Below, one piece after another: positions 35,759 to 44,667 of a stretch of 64,000 nucleotides of DNA. The position numbers were made by a program, and so were the translations under genes. The stretch's first letter is position 1. Each line of letters begins with the position of its first letter. The DNA comes from Burkholderiaceae bacterium (lineage in GTDB: Bacteria > Pseudomonadota > Gammaproteobacteria > Burkholderiales > Burkholderiaceae_C), in assembly GCA_016790575.1 (NCBI GenBank), contig JAEUOU010000021.1, positions 62,001-126,000 on the forward strand, written 5' to 3'. The notes under the pieces were generated by a model. The model was given only the letters and a program-made list of their open reading frames with translations. It searched no databases and was not told the origin of the DNA.

Positions 35759-36987
35759 TTCGCCCTGGCACGTCTTGCGACCGGCCATTTCCAAGGTTGG
35801 ACAACGGCGGCGATGGCACGCGCAACCGATGCGACATGGTCCAGCTCTGCCTGCGCCAGCCCTGCATGCAGGGTCAACCGCACCATTGCGCGATTACGGC
35901 TGGTCGCCGGCGCACAGAAAACCGCCCCGAATACGCCGCGCGCCTCCAATTCATCCCGCAAGACCATGGTGTCAGGCTCCGTCCCTGCTTCGAGGGCAAT
36001 GATCTGTTCCGTTCCCTGGTGGATCGGGTAGCCCGCAGCCGACAACGCTTCCCGTAGCCAGCGTGTATTGTGGTGCAGGGCCGCGCGCGCGGAATTGGCA
36101 TGGCGGATGACGTTAAGTGTTGCCGACAGGCCGGCGATCTCGTGGGGCAGCAGGCAGGAGCTGAACATGTTGGGGTAGCTGGTGCTCAGGACATAGTTGC
36201 GCATGGCGGTTGGCAAGCTCATGAAGCCCGCCCGACCGGCGAACGCTTTCGCTAGACTGGCGGTGACAAAGTGAACCCGCCCGGTCAAGCCGAGGTCACG
36301 GGTAAGTCCGGCCCCGGTCGGCCCGTGAGTGCCCAGTGAATGGGATTCGTCCACGAGCACCATGCTTGCTCCTTGCTCGGCGACATCCACAATCGCTTCA
36401 AGTGGGCAGACGGCCCCTGTGGTGCTGTAAACCGAATCGACGACAACCAGCCCCGGCCCCAGTTGCCCTAGCAATTTGGCCAAATGGGCGGGGTCGTTGT
36501 GGCGAAACGGGTGAGTCGGCGCGCCCGCGCGCCGCGCACCCTCCCATAGGGACGTGTGTGCGAGGCTGTCGATGAATACTGGTGTTTGCGGGTCTGCGAT
36601 TGCTTGAAGCAGACCCAAATTGGCGTTGTACCCGGATTGGCAGAGAAGTCCGTCTTCGTGTCCGATCCAGGCCGCCAGCTCCCGCTCCAACTGCCGCGAC
36701 GGGTGGTTGTCAAGCAGGAAGACCCCCGACTGAATCACGAAATCCGCGTCGCGGCGCAGATGGGCGGTCTGGGCTCCAATGATGTCCGGATGTCCAGTCA
36801 GATGGAGGTAGTCGTTGCCGTTTAGGCGAACCGCGTCGGCGCCGGCATCTCGGCCATGCAGGAGGGATCGACCACCCCACAACGTATTCCAGCGTCGGGT
36901 AAATTCCCTCTCGATGCGCGCTTCCAGATGTGCGCCAATTGCTGCGGACATCGGGCGGTTTTCCAAAATTGCGGCGGCAACTTTCAT
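35740..36987 (-). CDS. cqsA: Alpha-hydroxyketone autoinducer synthase CqsA/LqsA
   Basis: A PLP enzyme of the alpha-oxoamine synthase family that condenses an aminobutyrate or SAM-derived substrate with an acyl-CoA to make CAI-1/LAI-1-type signals. Strongly matching segments include NDYLHLTGHP, SGYNANLGLLQ, HTSLWEGARRAGAP, VVDSVYST, DESHSLGTHGPTGAGL and the PLP-lysine TASLAKAFAGRAG near residue 245. VFGAVFCAPATSRN near the end also matches Vibrio CqsA. I took ATG 36987, which has GGAG six bases before it; ATG at 37020 would add 11 residues with a poor ribosome site. A lux-box-like palindrome lies upstream. Confidence 0.95.
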   Translation of the reverse strand: MKVAAAILENRPMSAAIGAHLEARIEREFTRRWNTLWGGRSLLHGRDAGADAVRLNGNDYLHLTGHPDIIGAQTAHLRRDADFVIQSGVFLLDNHPSRQLERELAAWIGHEDGLLCQSGYNANLGLLQAIADPQTPVFIDSLAHTSLWEGARRAGAPTHPFRHNDPAHLAKLLGQLGPGLVVVDSVYSTTGAVCPLEAIVDVAEQGASMVLVDESHSLGTHGPTGAGLTRDLGLTGRVHFVTASLAKAFAGRAGFMSLPTAMRNYVLSTSYPNMFSSCLLPHEIAGLSATLNVIRHANSARAALHHNTRWLREALSAAGYPIHQGTEQIIALEAGTEPDTMVLRDELEARGVFGAVFCAPATSRNRAMVRLTLHAGLAQAELDHVASVARAIAAVVQPWKWPVARRARANQSKQE

Positions 36988-37053
36988 GGCGTACTCCGGA
37001 GTCATGACCTGATACTTCATTGAACCTTGGGTCTCGTCCGGCGATTGCGCCCC

Positions 37054-37073
37054 ACCTGTCAGAACTGACAGGC
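37054..37073 (-). promoter_or_regulatory. lux-box-like operator upstream of cqsA
   Basis: The plus strand reads ACCTGTCAGAACTGACAGGC: eight-base perfect arms (CCTGTCAG / CTGACAGG) around AA. It has the outer ACCTGT...ACAGG shape of the Vibrio fischeri lux box and the CTG-N10-CAG shape of Burkholderia-type boxes. Its centre is about 76 bases before the preferred cqsA start and about 180 before the divergent kbp start. I see no convincing -10 element. Confidence 0.75.
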
Positions 37074-37242
37074 TGTGCAGTTCCCTAAGCGTCGTAGTCG
37101 AACGCCAACACAAAACGCCAACAAAGTCATGCTTTTTTCAGCCCGGTGCCCTTTTGTTGGTCGGGCCGCCTGGGTTGGGAGAAGGGAGCCATACAAAATG
37201 ATTACTCTGAAGTACCCTTCCACTCGTCAAAGGAACGCCGCC

Positions 37243-37731
37243 ATGGGATTTCTCAGTTTCATCAAAGACGCCGGCGAAAAGCTGTTCGGCAGCAAAGAGG
37301 TCGAACAGGCTGCTGCTGCCGCCTCACCCTCACTCGATGAGCTCAACACCCAGGCAGCTCACGCGATCCGCGACTACATCGAGGGGCAGAACCTGGGGGT
37401 AACGGGGCTGTATGTGTCATTTGACGGTGCGTCGGGGAAAGTGACCGTCCAGGGCGAAGCGCCGACACAGGAGGCCAGTGAAAAGGTCACCTTGTGCTGC
37501 GGCAATGTCAGCGGCGTGAATGACGTCGAGAACCTGATGTCGGTGGCGGCCCCAGCCGATCCGGCCCAATACCATGATGTGGTTCGTGGCGACACCCTGT
37601 CGGCGATTGCCAGGAAGTTTTATGGCAATGCCAACAAATACATGGCCATCTTCGAGGCCAACCGTCCGATGCTGAGCCATCCGGACAAGATTTATCCGGG
37701 TCAGAAGTTGCGGATTCCGCCGCAGTCCTGA
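37243..37731 (+). CDS. kbp: BON-LysM domain protein Kbp (YgaU)
   Basis: A 162-residue cytoplasmic protein matching E. coli Kbp/YgaU, a potassium-binding stress protein. It begins MGFLSFIKDAGEKLFG, has a BON domain near residues 40-100 (VTVQGEAPTQEASEKVTL) and a LysM domain near 108-160 (VVRGDTLSAIARKFYGNANK, then HPDKIYPGQKLRIP). The frame is open upstream, but ATG 37243 has AAAGGA before it and begins the conserved N-terminus. It is divergent from cqsA and shares the 255-base intergenic region containing the lux-box-like site. Confidence 0.93.
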   Translation: MGFLSFIKDAGEKLFGSKEVEQAAAAASPSLDELNTQAAHAIRDYIEGQNLGVTGLYVSFDGASGKVTVQGEAPTQEASEKVTLCCGNVSGVNDVENLMSVAAPADPAQYHDVVRGDTLSAIARKFYGNANKYMAIFEANRPMLSHPDKIYPGQKLRIPPQS

Positions 37732-37774
37732 GCCGGGCGGCGCCCGGAGTTGCCGCAGGCGCGGGGGCAACCGC

Positions 37775-38908
37775 CTATCGCTGACGCCACGGCAGGCCGT
37801 GATGGCGCCAGCCGCCGACATGGCCCCTTTGGGCGTTTCCGTCGGGGTCGCCCTCGAACCCTTCAAGAATGTTGTAAGCCTCGATGCCGAGTTCGTGGGC
37901 CCGGCGTGCGGCGGCGATCGACCGCACGCCGCTACGGCACAGCAGGACGATTTTTTTGCCGGATGCCGCCAGGCGCACGAGGCTCTCGTCAAAGTCGGGA
38001 TTGGCATGCATCCCGGGCCATTGTTTCCACGCAACAGCTTGCGCTCCGGGAACAAAACCGACCCACTCCCGCTCGGCGTCCGTACGAACATCGACCAGGA
38101 TCGCGTGCCCGGCCTGCACCCATTCCCAGGCGAGTTGCGGCGAAACATCACCGGCATACCCCTCGGCGGTTCGAGGCAGCATCAGGGACTCGCTGCCAGC
38201 TTCGTGTCGCAAGCCGGATGCCCGGTTCGCGGGTACGGCTTCGTCCATTCGGCGCGGGTAGGGAAGTGCCAGTGATTCCATGGTGGCGACGAAGCTGGTC
38301 AGGTCCTTCCCCGCCAGGCGGACGTTTCCTGCTTTTTCGGCAGCGATGGTACTGCTCTGGCGGCCGTGATAGTCGTGGCCCGGCCATACCACCGTTTCGT
38401 CCGGCAGGCTCCAGAGTACGCGGGAAATGCTGTCGAAGAGCGCGCTGGCGCTTCCGGACTGGAAATCGGTTCGCCCGCAGCCGTTGATCAGCAAGGTATC
38501 GCCGGTGAAGACCTGGGGTGGCATTGCCAGACCACGCGGCTTCCAGAGAAAACACATGCTGCCGGCCGTGTGCCCCGGCGTTGCCAGAGCCTTGACCTGT
38601 TCCTCGCCGAACTGCAGAAAATCACCGTCTTCAAGCTGTACGGAGGCCGTGCTGATGTCGCAACCTGCCGGCGCTGCCGTTCGCGCGGCAGTATGTTCCG
38701 CAATCAGCCCCGCGCTGGTGATGTGGTCGGCATGGGCATGGGTTTCCACGGTCCAGCGCAGTTGCAAGCCGTATTGGCGCAGTGCCGCCAGATCGCGCTC
38801 CAGTTGTGCGTCCACCGGATCAATCAGCAGCGCCTCGCGGCTTTCCTCATCAAACAGGATGTAGGTGTAGGTGCTGGACGCTGGGTCGAAAAGCTGGATC
38901 GGGTTCAT
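37775..38908 (-). CDS. Persulfide dioxygenase fused to rhodanese
   Basis: A 377-residue two-domain protein. Residues 1-240 are a metallo-beta-lactamase-fold ETHE1-like domain with THAHADH near 57, PGHTAGS near 110, the second metal-binding Asp in FTGDTLL near 135 and WPGHDYHG near 175. It oxidises glutathione persulfide to sulfite. Residues about 265-377 are a rhodanese domain with the active loop CRSGVRS near 330. Such fusions couple persulfide oxidation to sulfur transfer. The CstR-like repressor gene lies 13 bases upstream on the same strand, making a two-gene sulfide-detoxification operon. Confidence 0.94.
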   Translation of the reverse strand: MNPIQLFDPASSTYTYILFDEESREALLIDPVDAQLERDLAALRQYGLQLRWTVETHAHADHITSAGLIAEHTAARTAAPAGCDISTASVQLEDGDFLQFGEEQVKALATPGHTAGSMCFLWKPRGLAMPPQVFTGDTLLINGCGRTDFQSGSASALFDSISRVLWSLPDETVVWPGHDYHGRQSSTIAAEKAGNVRLAGKDLTSFVATMESLALPYPRRMDEAVPANRASGLRHEAGSESLMLPRTAEGYAGDVSPQLAWEWVQAGHAILVDVRTDAEREWVGFVPGAQAVAWKQWPGMHANPDFDESLVRLAASGKKIVLLCRSGVRSIAAARRAHELGIEAYNILEGFEGDPDGNAQRGHVGGWRHHGLPWRQR

Positions 38909-38921
38909 GGTCGTATCGCTT

Positions 38922-39167
38922 TCAAGCGAACTTCGCCAACATCTCGGCTACTTTTTCGGGGGGTTGATCGCCCTGTTCGATCATGCAGCCAACCATGGAG
39001 AAGAACGATTTGTCCAGGGCTTTGCGGGCGGCTGCCATCTGTTGGGCGATTTTCTCGCAGTCTGCGTCCTGGTCGATGAGCTTCTGCAGCCCCCGCAACT
39101 GGCCTTCCACCCGGGCCAGCCGGGCACAAAGTGCACGTTTTTTCTCGGCATCGACGATTCGGCTCAT
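38922..39167 (-). CDS. CsoR/CstR-family repressor, likely persulfide-sensing
   Basis: An 81-residue all-helical DUF156 repressor. Two conserved cysteines are visible (DADCEKI near residue 37 and MVGCMIEQ near 61). The histidine that completes the copper site of CsoR (usually next to the second cysteine) is absent, as in CstR, which forms Cys-Cys tri- and tetrasulfide links instead of binding copper. It sits directly before the persulfide dioxygenase-rhodanese gene it presumably controls. The usual CsoR/CstR operator was not recognised by eye upstream. Confidence 0.88.
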   Translation of the reverse strand: MSRIVDAEKKRALCARLARVEGQLRGLQKLIDQDADCEKIAQQMAAARKALDKSFFSMVGCMIEQGDQPPEKVAEMLAKFA

Positions 39168-39263
39168 GGCGTGATTCCTTGCAGGTCAGGCGAACGATTT
39201 TGCATTATCGCGACCCGATGGCAGCCTCGGCCGTCAGTGACAGGAAAGCCCTTCTCGGCTAAT

Positions 39264-39287
39264 ATTGACGTTTACGTAAACGTCAAT
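39264..39287. promoter_or_regulatory. 24-bp perfect palindrome upstream of icmF
   Basis: Half-site ATTGACGTTTAC repeated as an exact inverted copy with no spacer, 49 bases before the icmF start. A TAATAT that could be a -10 element directly precedes it (39260-39265). The GTTTACGTAAAC core resembles operators of MerR/TetR regulators of acyl-CoA and branched-chain amino-acid catabolism (LiuR-type). The regulator is not encoded nearby. Confidence 0.75.
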
Positions 39288-39336
39288 TTGACGCCGTCAG
39301 GCAAACCCCAGCGAATGCCCCTCCGGAGACACCCAC

Positions 39337-42300
39337 ATGACCGACCTGTCCGCAGAATTCAAGGCCCTGGCCAATTACCGCCCCACCCACAAGGTACGTT
39401 TTGTCACGGCCGCCAGTCTGTTTGATGGCCACGACGCGGCGATCAACATCATGCGCCGCATTCTGCAGGGTATGGGCGCCGAGGTCATTCACCTGGGGCA
39501 CAACCGCAGTGTGGAAGAGGTCGTCACGGCCGCCTTGCAGGAAGACGTGCAGGGTATTGCGGTCAGCAGCTACCAGGGCGGCCACAACGAGTATTTCTCT
39601 TACATGGTGGATCTGCTGCGCGAGCGTGGCGGCGAGCAGATTCAGGTCTTCGGCGGCGGGGGCGGCGTGATTGTCCCCGAAGAGATTCGAGCGCTGGCCG
39701 CACGCGGCGTGCGCATTTACAGCCCCGAAGACGGTCAGCGCATGGGTTTGCAGGGAATGATCGGCGAGATGGTCATGCGCTGTGATCGGGATCTGTCTGG
39801 CCATGCACCGACCCAGACCAGTGCCATCCGTGGCCAGACGCCACAGGCCTGGCGGGAGCTGTCCCGATTGATCACCGCACTGGAGGCATCGGCGGGGGAG
39901 CATCCACTGGCTGCCGAACTCAAGGCCCAAGCCGCATCGCGGTTGGTGCCGGTTGTGGGCGTGACCGGAACCGGCGGTGCCGGCAAGTCGTCTCTGACTG
40001 ACGAAATCATTCGTCGCTTGCGCCTTGATCAAGGCGACCGCCTGCGCATTGCGCTGATTTCCATCGACCCGAGCCGCCGCAAGAGTGGCGGTGCCTTGCT
40101 GGGTGACCGCATCCGCATGAACGCGATCGGGCCCTGGCAGGCCGGGCCCCGGGTGTACATGCGCAGCCTGGCCACGCGGGATTTCGGCAGCGAAATCAGC
40201 GCGTGCCTTCCCGATGTGATCGCAGCGTGCAAGGTGGCCGACTTTGATCTGGTGATCGTGGAAACATCAGGGATTGGTCAGGGCGATGCCGCGATCGTGC
40301 CGCATGTTGATGTGCCGCTGTACGTCATGACACCGGAATTCGGTGCCGCCAGCCAGCTGGAGAAGATCGACATGCTGGACTTCGCCGAGTTTGTGGCGAT
40401 CAACAAGTTCGACCGCAAGGGAGCCTCAGACGCGCTGCGCGACGTGGCCAAGCAGGTACAGCGAAACAGGGAGGCCTGGAACACACCGGCCGAGCAGATG
40501 CCGGTGTTCGGCACGATGGCTGCCCGGTTCAACGATGATGGCGTTACGGCCTTGTACCAGTCCATGAAGCCGCGTCTGGCCGAACTCGGCCTTGCGCTGG
40601 AGACAGGAAGTTTGCCGGGGGTGAGTGTGCGCCACAGCACCAATCAGACCCCCATCGTGCCCCCGGCCCGGACCCGGTATCTCGCCGAAATTGCCGACAC
40701 CGTGCGCAGCTACAAACAGCGCGCGCGGGCACAGGCCCGCCTGGCGCGTGAACTGCAGCAGTTGCGCGAGACGGCCCGCATGTTGCGCGAGGACGATGCA
40801 ACCAAAGATGGCGCACTCAACACGGTGCTGCGACTGGCCGACCAGCGAGACGGCCTGTTGGAACGCGATGCGCGCCAATTGCTGTCGCAGTGGCCCGACA
40901 TGGTCAAGGCCTATGCGGGTGACGAATATGTGGTCAAGATTCGGGACAAGGAAATTCGCACGGCATTGACCACCCTTTCGTTGTCTGGCACCCGGATTCG
41001 CAAAGTCAGCCTGCCGCAGTTCGAAGACCACGGGGAAATTCTCAAATGGCTGATGCTGGACAACGTGCCCGGCAGCTTCCCGTACACCGCCGGCACCTTT
41101 GCTTTCAAGCGCGAGGGGGAAGACCCGACCCGAATGTTTGCCGGTGAAGGCGACGCCTTTCGCACCAACCGCCGCTTCAAGCTGGTCAGCGAGGGCATGC
41201 CCGCCAAACGGCTCTCCACCGCCTTCGACTCGGTGACCTTGTACGGCCATGAACCGGATGCACGACCCGACATCTACGGCAAAGTCGGCAACTCCGGCGT
41301 CTCCATTGCCACCCTGGACGACATGAAGGTGCTGTACTCGGGCTTTGACCTGTGCAACCCGACCACCAGTGTGTCGATGACCATCAACGGTCCGGCGCCG
41401 AGCATTCTGGCGATGTTCATGAACACCGCGATCGACCAGAACCTTGACAAATTCAAGCTCGACAATGGCCGTGAGCCAACCCCGACCGAAGCGGCCAAGA
41501 TTCGCGAATGGGTGCTGGCGAATGTGCGCGGAACGGTTCAGGCCGACATCCTCAAGGAAGATCAGGGACAGAACACCTGCATCTTCAGCACCGAGTTCAG
41601 CCTCAAGGTGATGGGCGACATCGCCAGCTACTTTGTGCACCACAACGTCCGCAATTTCTACTCCGTCAGCATCTCGGGCTATCACATTGCGGAAGCGGGC
41701 GCCAACCCGATCAGTCAGCTGGCCTTTACGCTGTCCAACGGTTTCACGTTCGTCGAAGCCTACCTGGCCCGTGGCATGCACATTGATGACTTCGCTCCCA
41801 ACCTGAGCTTCTTCTTCAGCAACGGCATGGACCCGGAATACACCGTGCTCGGTCGCGTGGCGCGCCGCATCTGGGCGGTGGCGATGAAGGAAAAATACGG
41901 CGCCAACGAGCGCAGTCAAAAGCTCAAGTACCACATTCAGACCAGCGGCCGCAGCCTGCACGCGCAGGAAATCCAGTTCAACGACATCCGCACGACGCTG
42001 CAGGCGCTGATTGCCATCTACGACAACTGCAACAGTCTGCACACCAATGCCTTTGACGAGGCGATCACTACCCCCACCGAAGACAGTGTGCGCCGCGCCA
42101 TGGCCATCCAGCTCATCATCAACCGCGAATGGGGCCTGGCCAAGAATGAGAACCCCAACCAGGGCGCTTTCATCATCGAGGAACTCACCGAACTGGTCGA
42201 AGAGGCGGTGTTGTCCGAATTCGAAAAGATTGCCGAGCGCGGCGGTGTTCTGGGCGCCATGGAAACCGGCTACCAGCGCAGCAAAATCCAGGAAGAGAGC

Positions 42301-42627
42301 ATGCACTACGAGATGCTCAAGCACACCGGCGAGTACCCGATCATCGGTGTGAACACCTTCCGCAACCCCAAAGGTGATCCGGTGCCGGAGCACATCGAAC
42401 TGGCGCGCTCCACGGAAGAGGAAAAACAAAGCCAGCTCGCGCGTCTGGCCGATTTCCATGGCCGCCACGCGGCCGAGGCGCCCGTGCAACTCAAGCGCTT
42501 GCAACAGGCCGTCATCGACAATGGCAACGTATTTGAGGTCCTGATGGACGCCGTGCGCTGTTGTTCGCTGGGCCAGATCACCAATGCCTTGTTCGAAGTC
42601 GGCGGGCAGTACCGCCGCAGTATGTGA
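39337..42627 (+). CDS. icmF: Fused isobutyryl-CoA mutase IcmF
   Basis: A 1096-residue adenosylcobalamin enzyme interconverting isobutyryl-CoA and n-butyryl-CoA (often also pivalyl/isovaleryl-CoA). The B12-binding domain is at the N-terminus (residues about 15-150, [11 protein letters not shown] giving the lower-ligand His). The MeaB-like GTPase chaperone is in the middle, with its P-loop [13 protein letters not shown] near 207 and NKFD near 357. The mutase barrel follows from about 530 (DICN-like [20 protein letters not shown] near 670). The single-chain order B12-G-mutase is diagnostic of IcmF. The start ATG follows GGAG. A large palindrome upstream suggests dedicated control. Confidence 0.95.
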   Translation: MTDLSAEFKALANYRPTHKVRFVTAASLFDGHDAAINIMRRILQGMGAEVIHLGHNRSVEEVVTAALQEDVQGIAVSSYQGGHNEYFSYMVDLLRERGGEQIQVFGGGGGVIVPEEIRALAARGVRIYSPEDGQRMGLQGMIGEMVMRCDRDLSGHAPTQTSAIRGQTPQAWRELSRLITALEASAGEHPLAAELKAQAASRLVPVVGVTGTGGAGKSSLTDEIIRRLRLDQGDRLRIALISIDPSRRKSGGALLGDRIRMNAIGPWQAGPRVYMRSLATRDFGSEISACLPDVIAACKVADFDLVIVETSGIGQGDAAIVPHVDVPLYVMTPEFGAASQLEKIDMLDFAEFVAINKFDRKGASDALRDVAKQVQRNREAWNTPAEQMPVFGTMAARFNDDGVTALYQSMKPRLAELGLALETGSLPGVSVRHSTNQTPIVPPARTRYLAEIADTVRSYKQRARAQARLARELQQLRETARMLREDDATKDGALNTVLRLADQRDGLLERDARQLLSQWPDMVKAYAGDEYVVKIRDKEIRTALTTLSLSGTRIRKVSLPQFEDHGEILKWLMLDNVPGSFPYTAGTFAFKREGEDPTRMFAGEGDAFRTNRRFKLVSEGMPAKRLSTAFDSVTLYGHEPDARPDIYGKVGNSGVSIATLDDMKVLYSGFDLCNPTTSVSMTINGPAPSILAMFMNTAIDQNLDKFKLDNGREPTPTEAAKIREWVLANVRGTVQADILKEDQGQNTCIFSTEFSLKVMGDIASYFVHHNVRNFYSVSISGYHIAEAGANPISQLAFTLSNGFTFVEAYLARGMHIDDFAPNLSFFFSNGMDPEYTVLGRVARRIWAVAMKEKYGANERSQKLKYHIQTSGRSLHAQEIQFNDIRTTLQALIAIYDNCNSLHTNAFDEAITTPTEDSVRRAMAIQLIINREWGLAKNENPNQGAFIIEELTELVEEAVLSEFEKIAERGGVLGAMETGYQRSKIQEESMHYEMLKHTGEYPIIGVNTFRNPKGDPVPEHIELARSTEEEKQSQLARLADFHGRHAAEAPVQLKRLQQAVIDNGNVFEVLMDAVRCCSLGQITNALFEVGGQYRRSM

Positions 42628-42698
42628 CTGCCTGCAAATGCCATCGCGGTGCGGATCGCCGGGGCTACAATGCCCATAACATGCCTGGGGGATTTGAC

Positions 42699-43373
42699 AT
42701 GCAGCGAATCTGGAAGCCGATCCTGAGTTGTCTACTCGGGGCTCTGATCCATTTGCCCGGGTTGGCGCAGGCGCCGGTGGCGTCCGCCCCGGCCCGGCCG
42801 GCATCCGCAGTCGACCTGAACAGCCGTCTGAAGGCCATTGAAGCCGAACCCCGCCAGTTCGAAGCCAGTTACAAGATCGGTCGCAAGGCTGCCGCCGTCT
42901 GTGCGAACTGTCATGGCGAAGGGGGCAACAGCCCACGTTCCGACACCCCCAATCTGGCGGGCCAAAATACTGCCTACCTGCTTGATCAGGTGCGGCAGTT
43001 CTCCGAAGGGCGCCGCAAGAACGAGTTCATGGAAGGCATCATGCGCGCCCTCAGCGTCGATGAGAAGATAGGCGTCGCGATCTTCTATGCGAACCAGACC
43101 GTGGTCCACAAACCCGCTGCAGACGCGGCCTTGGCTGCCAAGGGAAAGAGCTATTACGACCGGACCTGTTTCCGTTGCCATGGCGAACTGGGCATGGGCA
43201 GCGAGAAGTTTGCCCGGGTTGCCGGTCAGCAAAAAGACTACCTCGCCGCGCAGTTGCGACGCTACCGCGAGGGCAAAGGCCCACGCATCGATCCGCTGAT
43301 GGCGGCAAACGCGCGCAACATGACGGATGCTGACATCGACGCCGTGGTGGCCTATGTCAGCTCCATGAAGTAA
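42699..43373 (+). CDS. Dihaem cytochrome c (c4-like)
   Basis: A 224-residue periplasmic cytochrome. The signal peptide covers residues 1-24 (ending LAQA). Haem sites are CANCH near 68 and CFRCH near 156, each followed by a Met ligand candidate (MEGIMRAL near 110; the second domain has LMAANARNM near 205). Two class I c domains in tandem are the c4 layout, which carries electrons to terminal oxidases. ATG 42699 has a GGGGG ribosome site; an in-frame ATG at 42681 is possible. It stands alone between icmF and the prenyltransferase. Confidence 0.9.
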   Translation: MQRIWKPILSCLLGALIHLPGLAQAPVASAPARPASAVDLNSRLKAIEAEPRQFEASYKIGRKAAAVCANCHGEGGNSPRSDTPNLAGQNTAYLLDQVRQFSEGRRKNEFMEGIMRALSVDEKIGVAIFYANQTVVHKPAADAALAAKGKSYYDRTCFRCHGELGMGSEKFARVAGQQKDYLAAQLRRYREGKGPRIDPLMAANARNMTDADIDAVVAYVSSMK

Positions 43374-43555
43374 CGATCTCCACGGGGTCCGTTGGCACGC
43401 CGGGAAGACACGCGCCGCACACGGCAAGCGCCCGGCGCAGTACGACGGCAGCCCGCCATGGCTGTGCGGCCATGCTGCCTTGGCGGCGCAGCTTGCTGGA
43501 ACGCGGTGAATGCTTTGGATCGGGCGAGCTTGCCGAGAGTGACCATCACCCCACA

Positions 43556-44500
43556 ATGACACGGCAAACCGATCCATACACTCGTTCCCCCGGCTTTGTG
43601 CTGCTGCTGCGGATGACACGGCCCGGCTTTCTGGTCATCACCGTGATTGCCTGTCTGTTGGGACTGTCGTCGGCGGCGGCATGTGGTTGCGGGTTTGACG
43701 GCTTGCGCGCGGTCGGCACCGTCGCGCTGGCGGTGCTTGCCCACGCGGCGGCCAACGTGCTCAACGACTACGAAGATGCCCGCAACGGCGCTGACGCAGC
43801 CAACACGGAAGGCCTTTTCCCGTTTACCGGCGGCGCGCGGCTGATTCAGAACGGGGCGGTCACGGCAGCGGATACCCGTCGCCTGGCGGCGGCATTGCTG
43901 CTGGTCCTGGTGCCCGGCGGATTCCTGCTTGCGTTCCATAGCGGCGGTGGTCTGGTACTCGTCGGTATCGCCGGACTGGCCCTGGGCTGGGCCTATTCGT
44001 CGCCACCCTTGCAGTTGATGTCACGCGGGCTGGGCGAGTTGGCGGTCGCCGCCGCCTGGTGGCTGGTCGTGATCGGCGCCGACTACAGCCAGCGGGGGCA
44101 ATTTTTTGTCATCCCCGCGTCGGTGGGATTGGGCTACGGCCTGCTGGTCGCCAACATTCTGCTGATCAACGGTCTGCCGGACGCGCGTGCCGACGCTGCG
44201 GTGGGCAAACGTACGCTGGCGGTGCGCCTGGGCCCAACTGGCGCCGCCTTGCTTTTCGCGTGGCTTGCGCTGCTGGCCCATGGCTGGCTTGCCCTGTCGG
44301 TGTGGTTGCTGATTCCCCCGGTGGCGGCTTTGGGGGGGCTGGTGTCGGCGCCTTTGTCCGCGGCAGCCGCGGTGCTGATGTGGCGCCGCCGGCATGCCCC
44401 GTCACGTTTGCGTCCGGCCATTGTGCTGAGCATTGGCGCGGCGTCGCTGCATGGATTGGGCATGGCTGCAGGCTTTTTGTCGATGGCCCTGCGCGGATGA
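43556..44500 (+). CDS. UbiA-family prenyltransferase (MenA-like)
   Basis: A 314-residue membrane prenyltransferase with about nine helices. The first Asp-rich motif is NVLNDYEDARNGAD near residue 78 and the second is NGLPDARADAAVGKRTLAVRLG near 205, the two sites that bind prenyl diphosphate through magnesium. The spacing resembles MenA (1,4-dihydroxy-2-naphthoate prenyltransferase) more than UbiA, but no men genes are nearby, so the acceptor is uncertain. The frame is open upstream to 43472; ATG 43556 begins the expected N-terminus. Confidence 0.85.
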   Translation: MTRQTDPYTRSPGFVLLLRMTRPGFLVITVIACLLGLSSAAACGCGFDGLRAVGTVALAVLAHAAANVLNDYEDARNGADAANTEGLFPFTGGARLIQNGAVTAADTRRLAAALLLVLVPGGFLLAFHSGGGLVLVGIAGLALGWAYSSPPLQLMSRGLGELAVAAAWWLVVIGADYSQRGQFFVIPASVGLGYGLLVANILLINGLPDARADAAVGKRTLAVRLGPTGAALLFAWLALLAHGWLALSVWLLIPPVAALGGLVSAPLSAAAAVLMWRRRHAPSRLRPAIVLSIGAASLHGLGMAAGFLSMALRG

Positions 44501-44667
44501 AGACCCCGCTGGCCGTCGGCCTGTAAGGCAATGCAACACTTGCCATGGTCCAATCGGCCGGTCGGCAATTGGCCGGCGACAATGTGGGCTGAGCCCATGA
44601 CTGTGCCCGTGATTCGGCGTGCCTGACTTTGGCTGGCAAGCGCGCGGATTGCGGCAGGAACATCACA

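Noticed and set aside
37734-37748. CCGGGC/GCCCGG hairpin after kbp as a terminator.
   Set aside because: No T-run follows, and such hairpins are common by chance in GC-rich DNA.
38922-39167. Copper-sensing CsoR as identity of the small repressor.
   Set aside because: The His ligand of the copper site is absent, and the partner gene is for persulfide oxidation, so CstR-like is the better reading.
40426-42936. A very long minus-strand open frame (over 800 codons) opposite icmF.
   Set aside because: It is the antisense shadow of a conserved GC-rich gene, has no recognisable domain, and icmF is certain.
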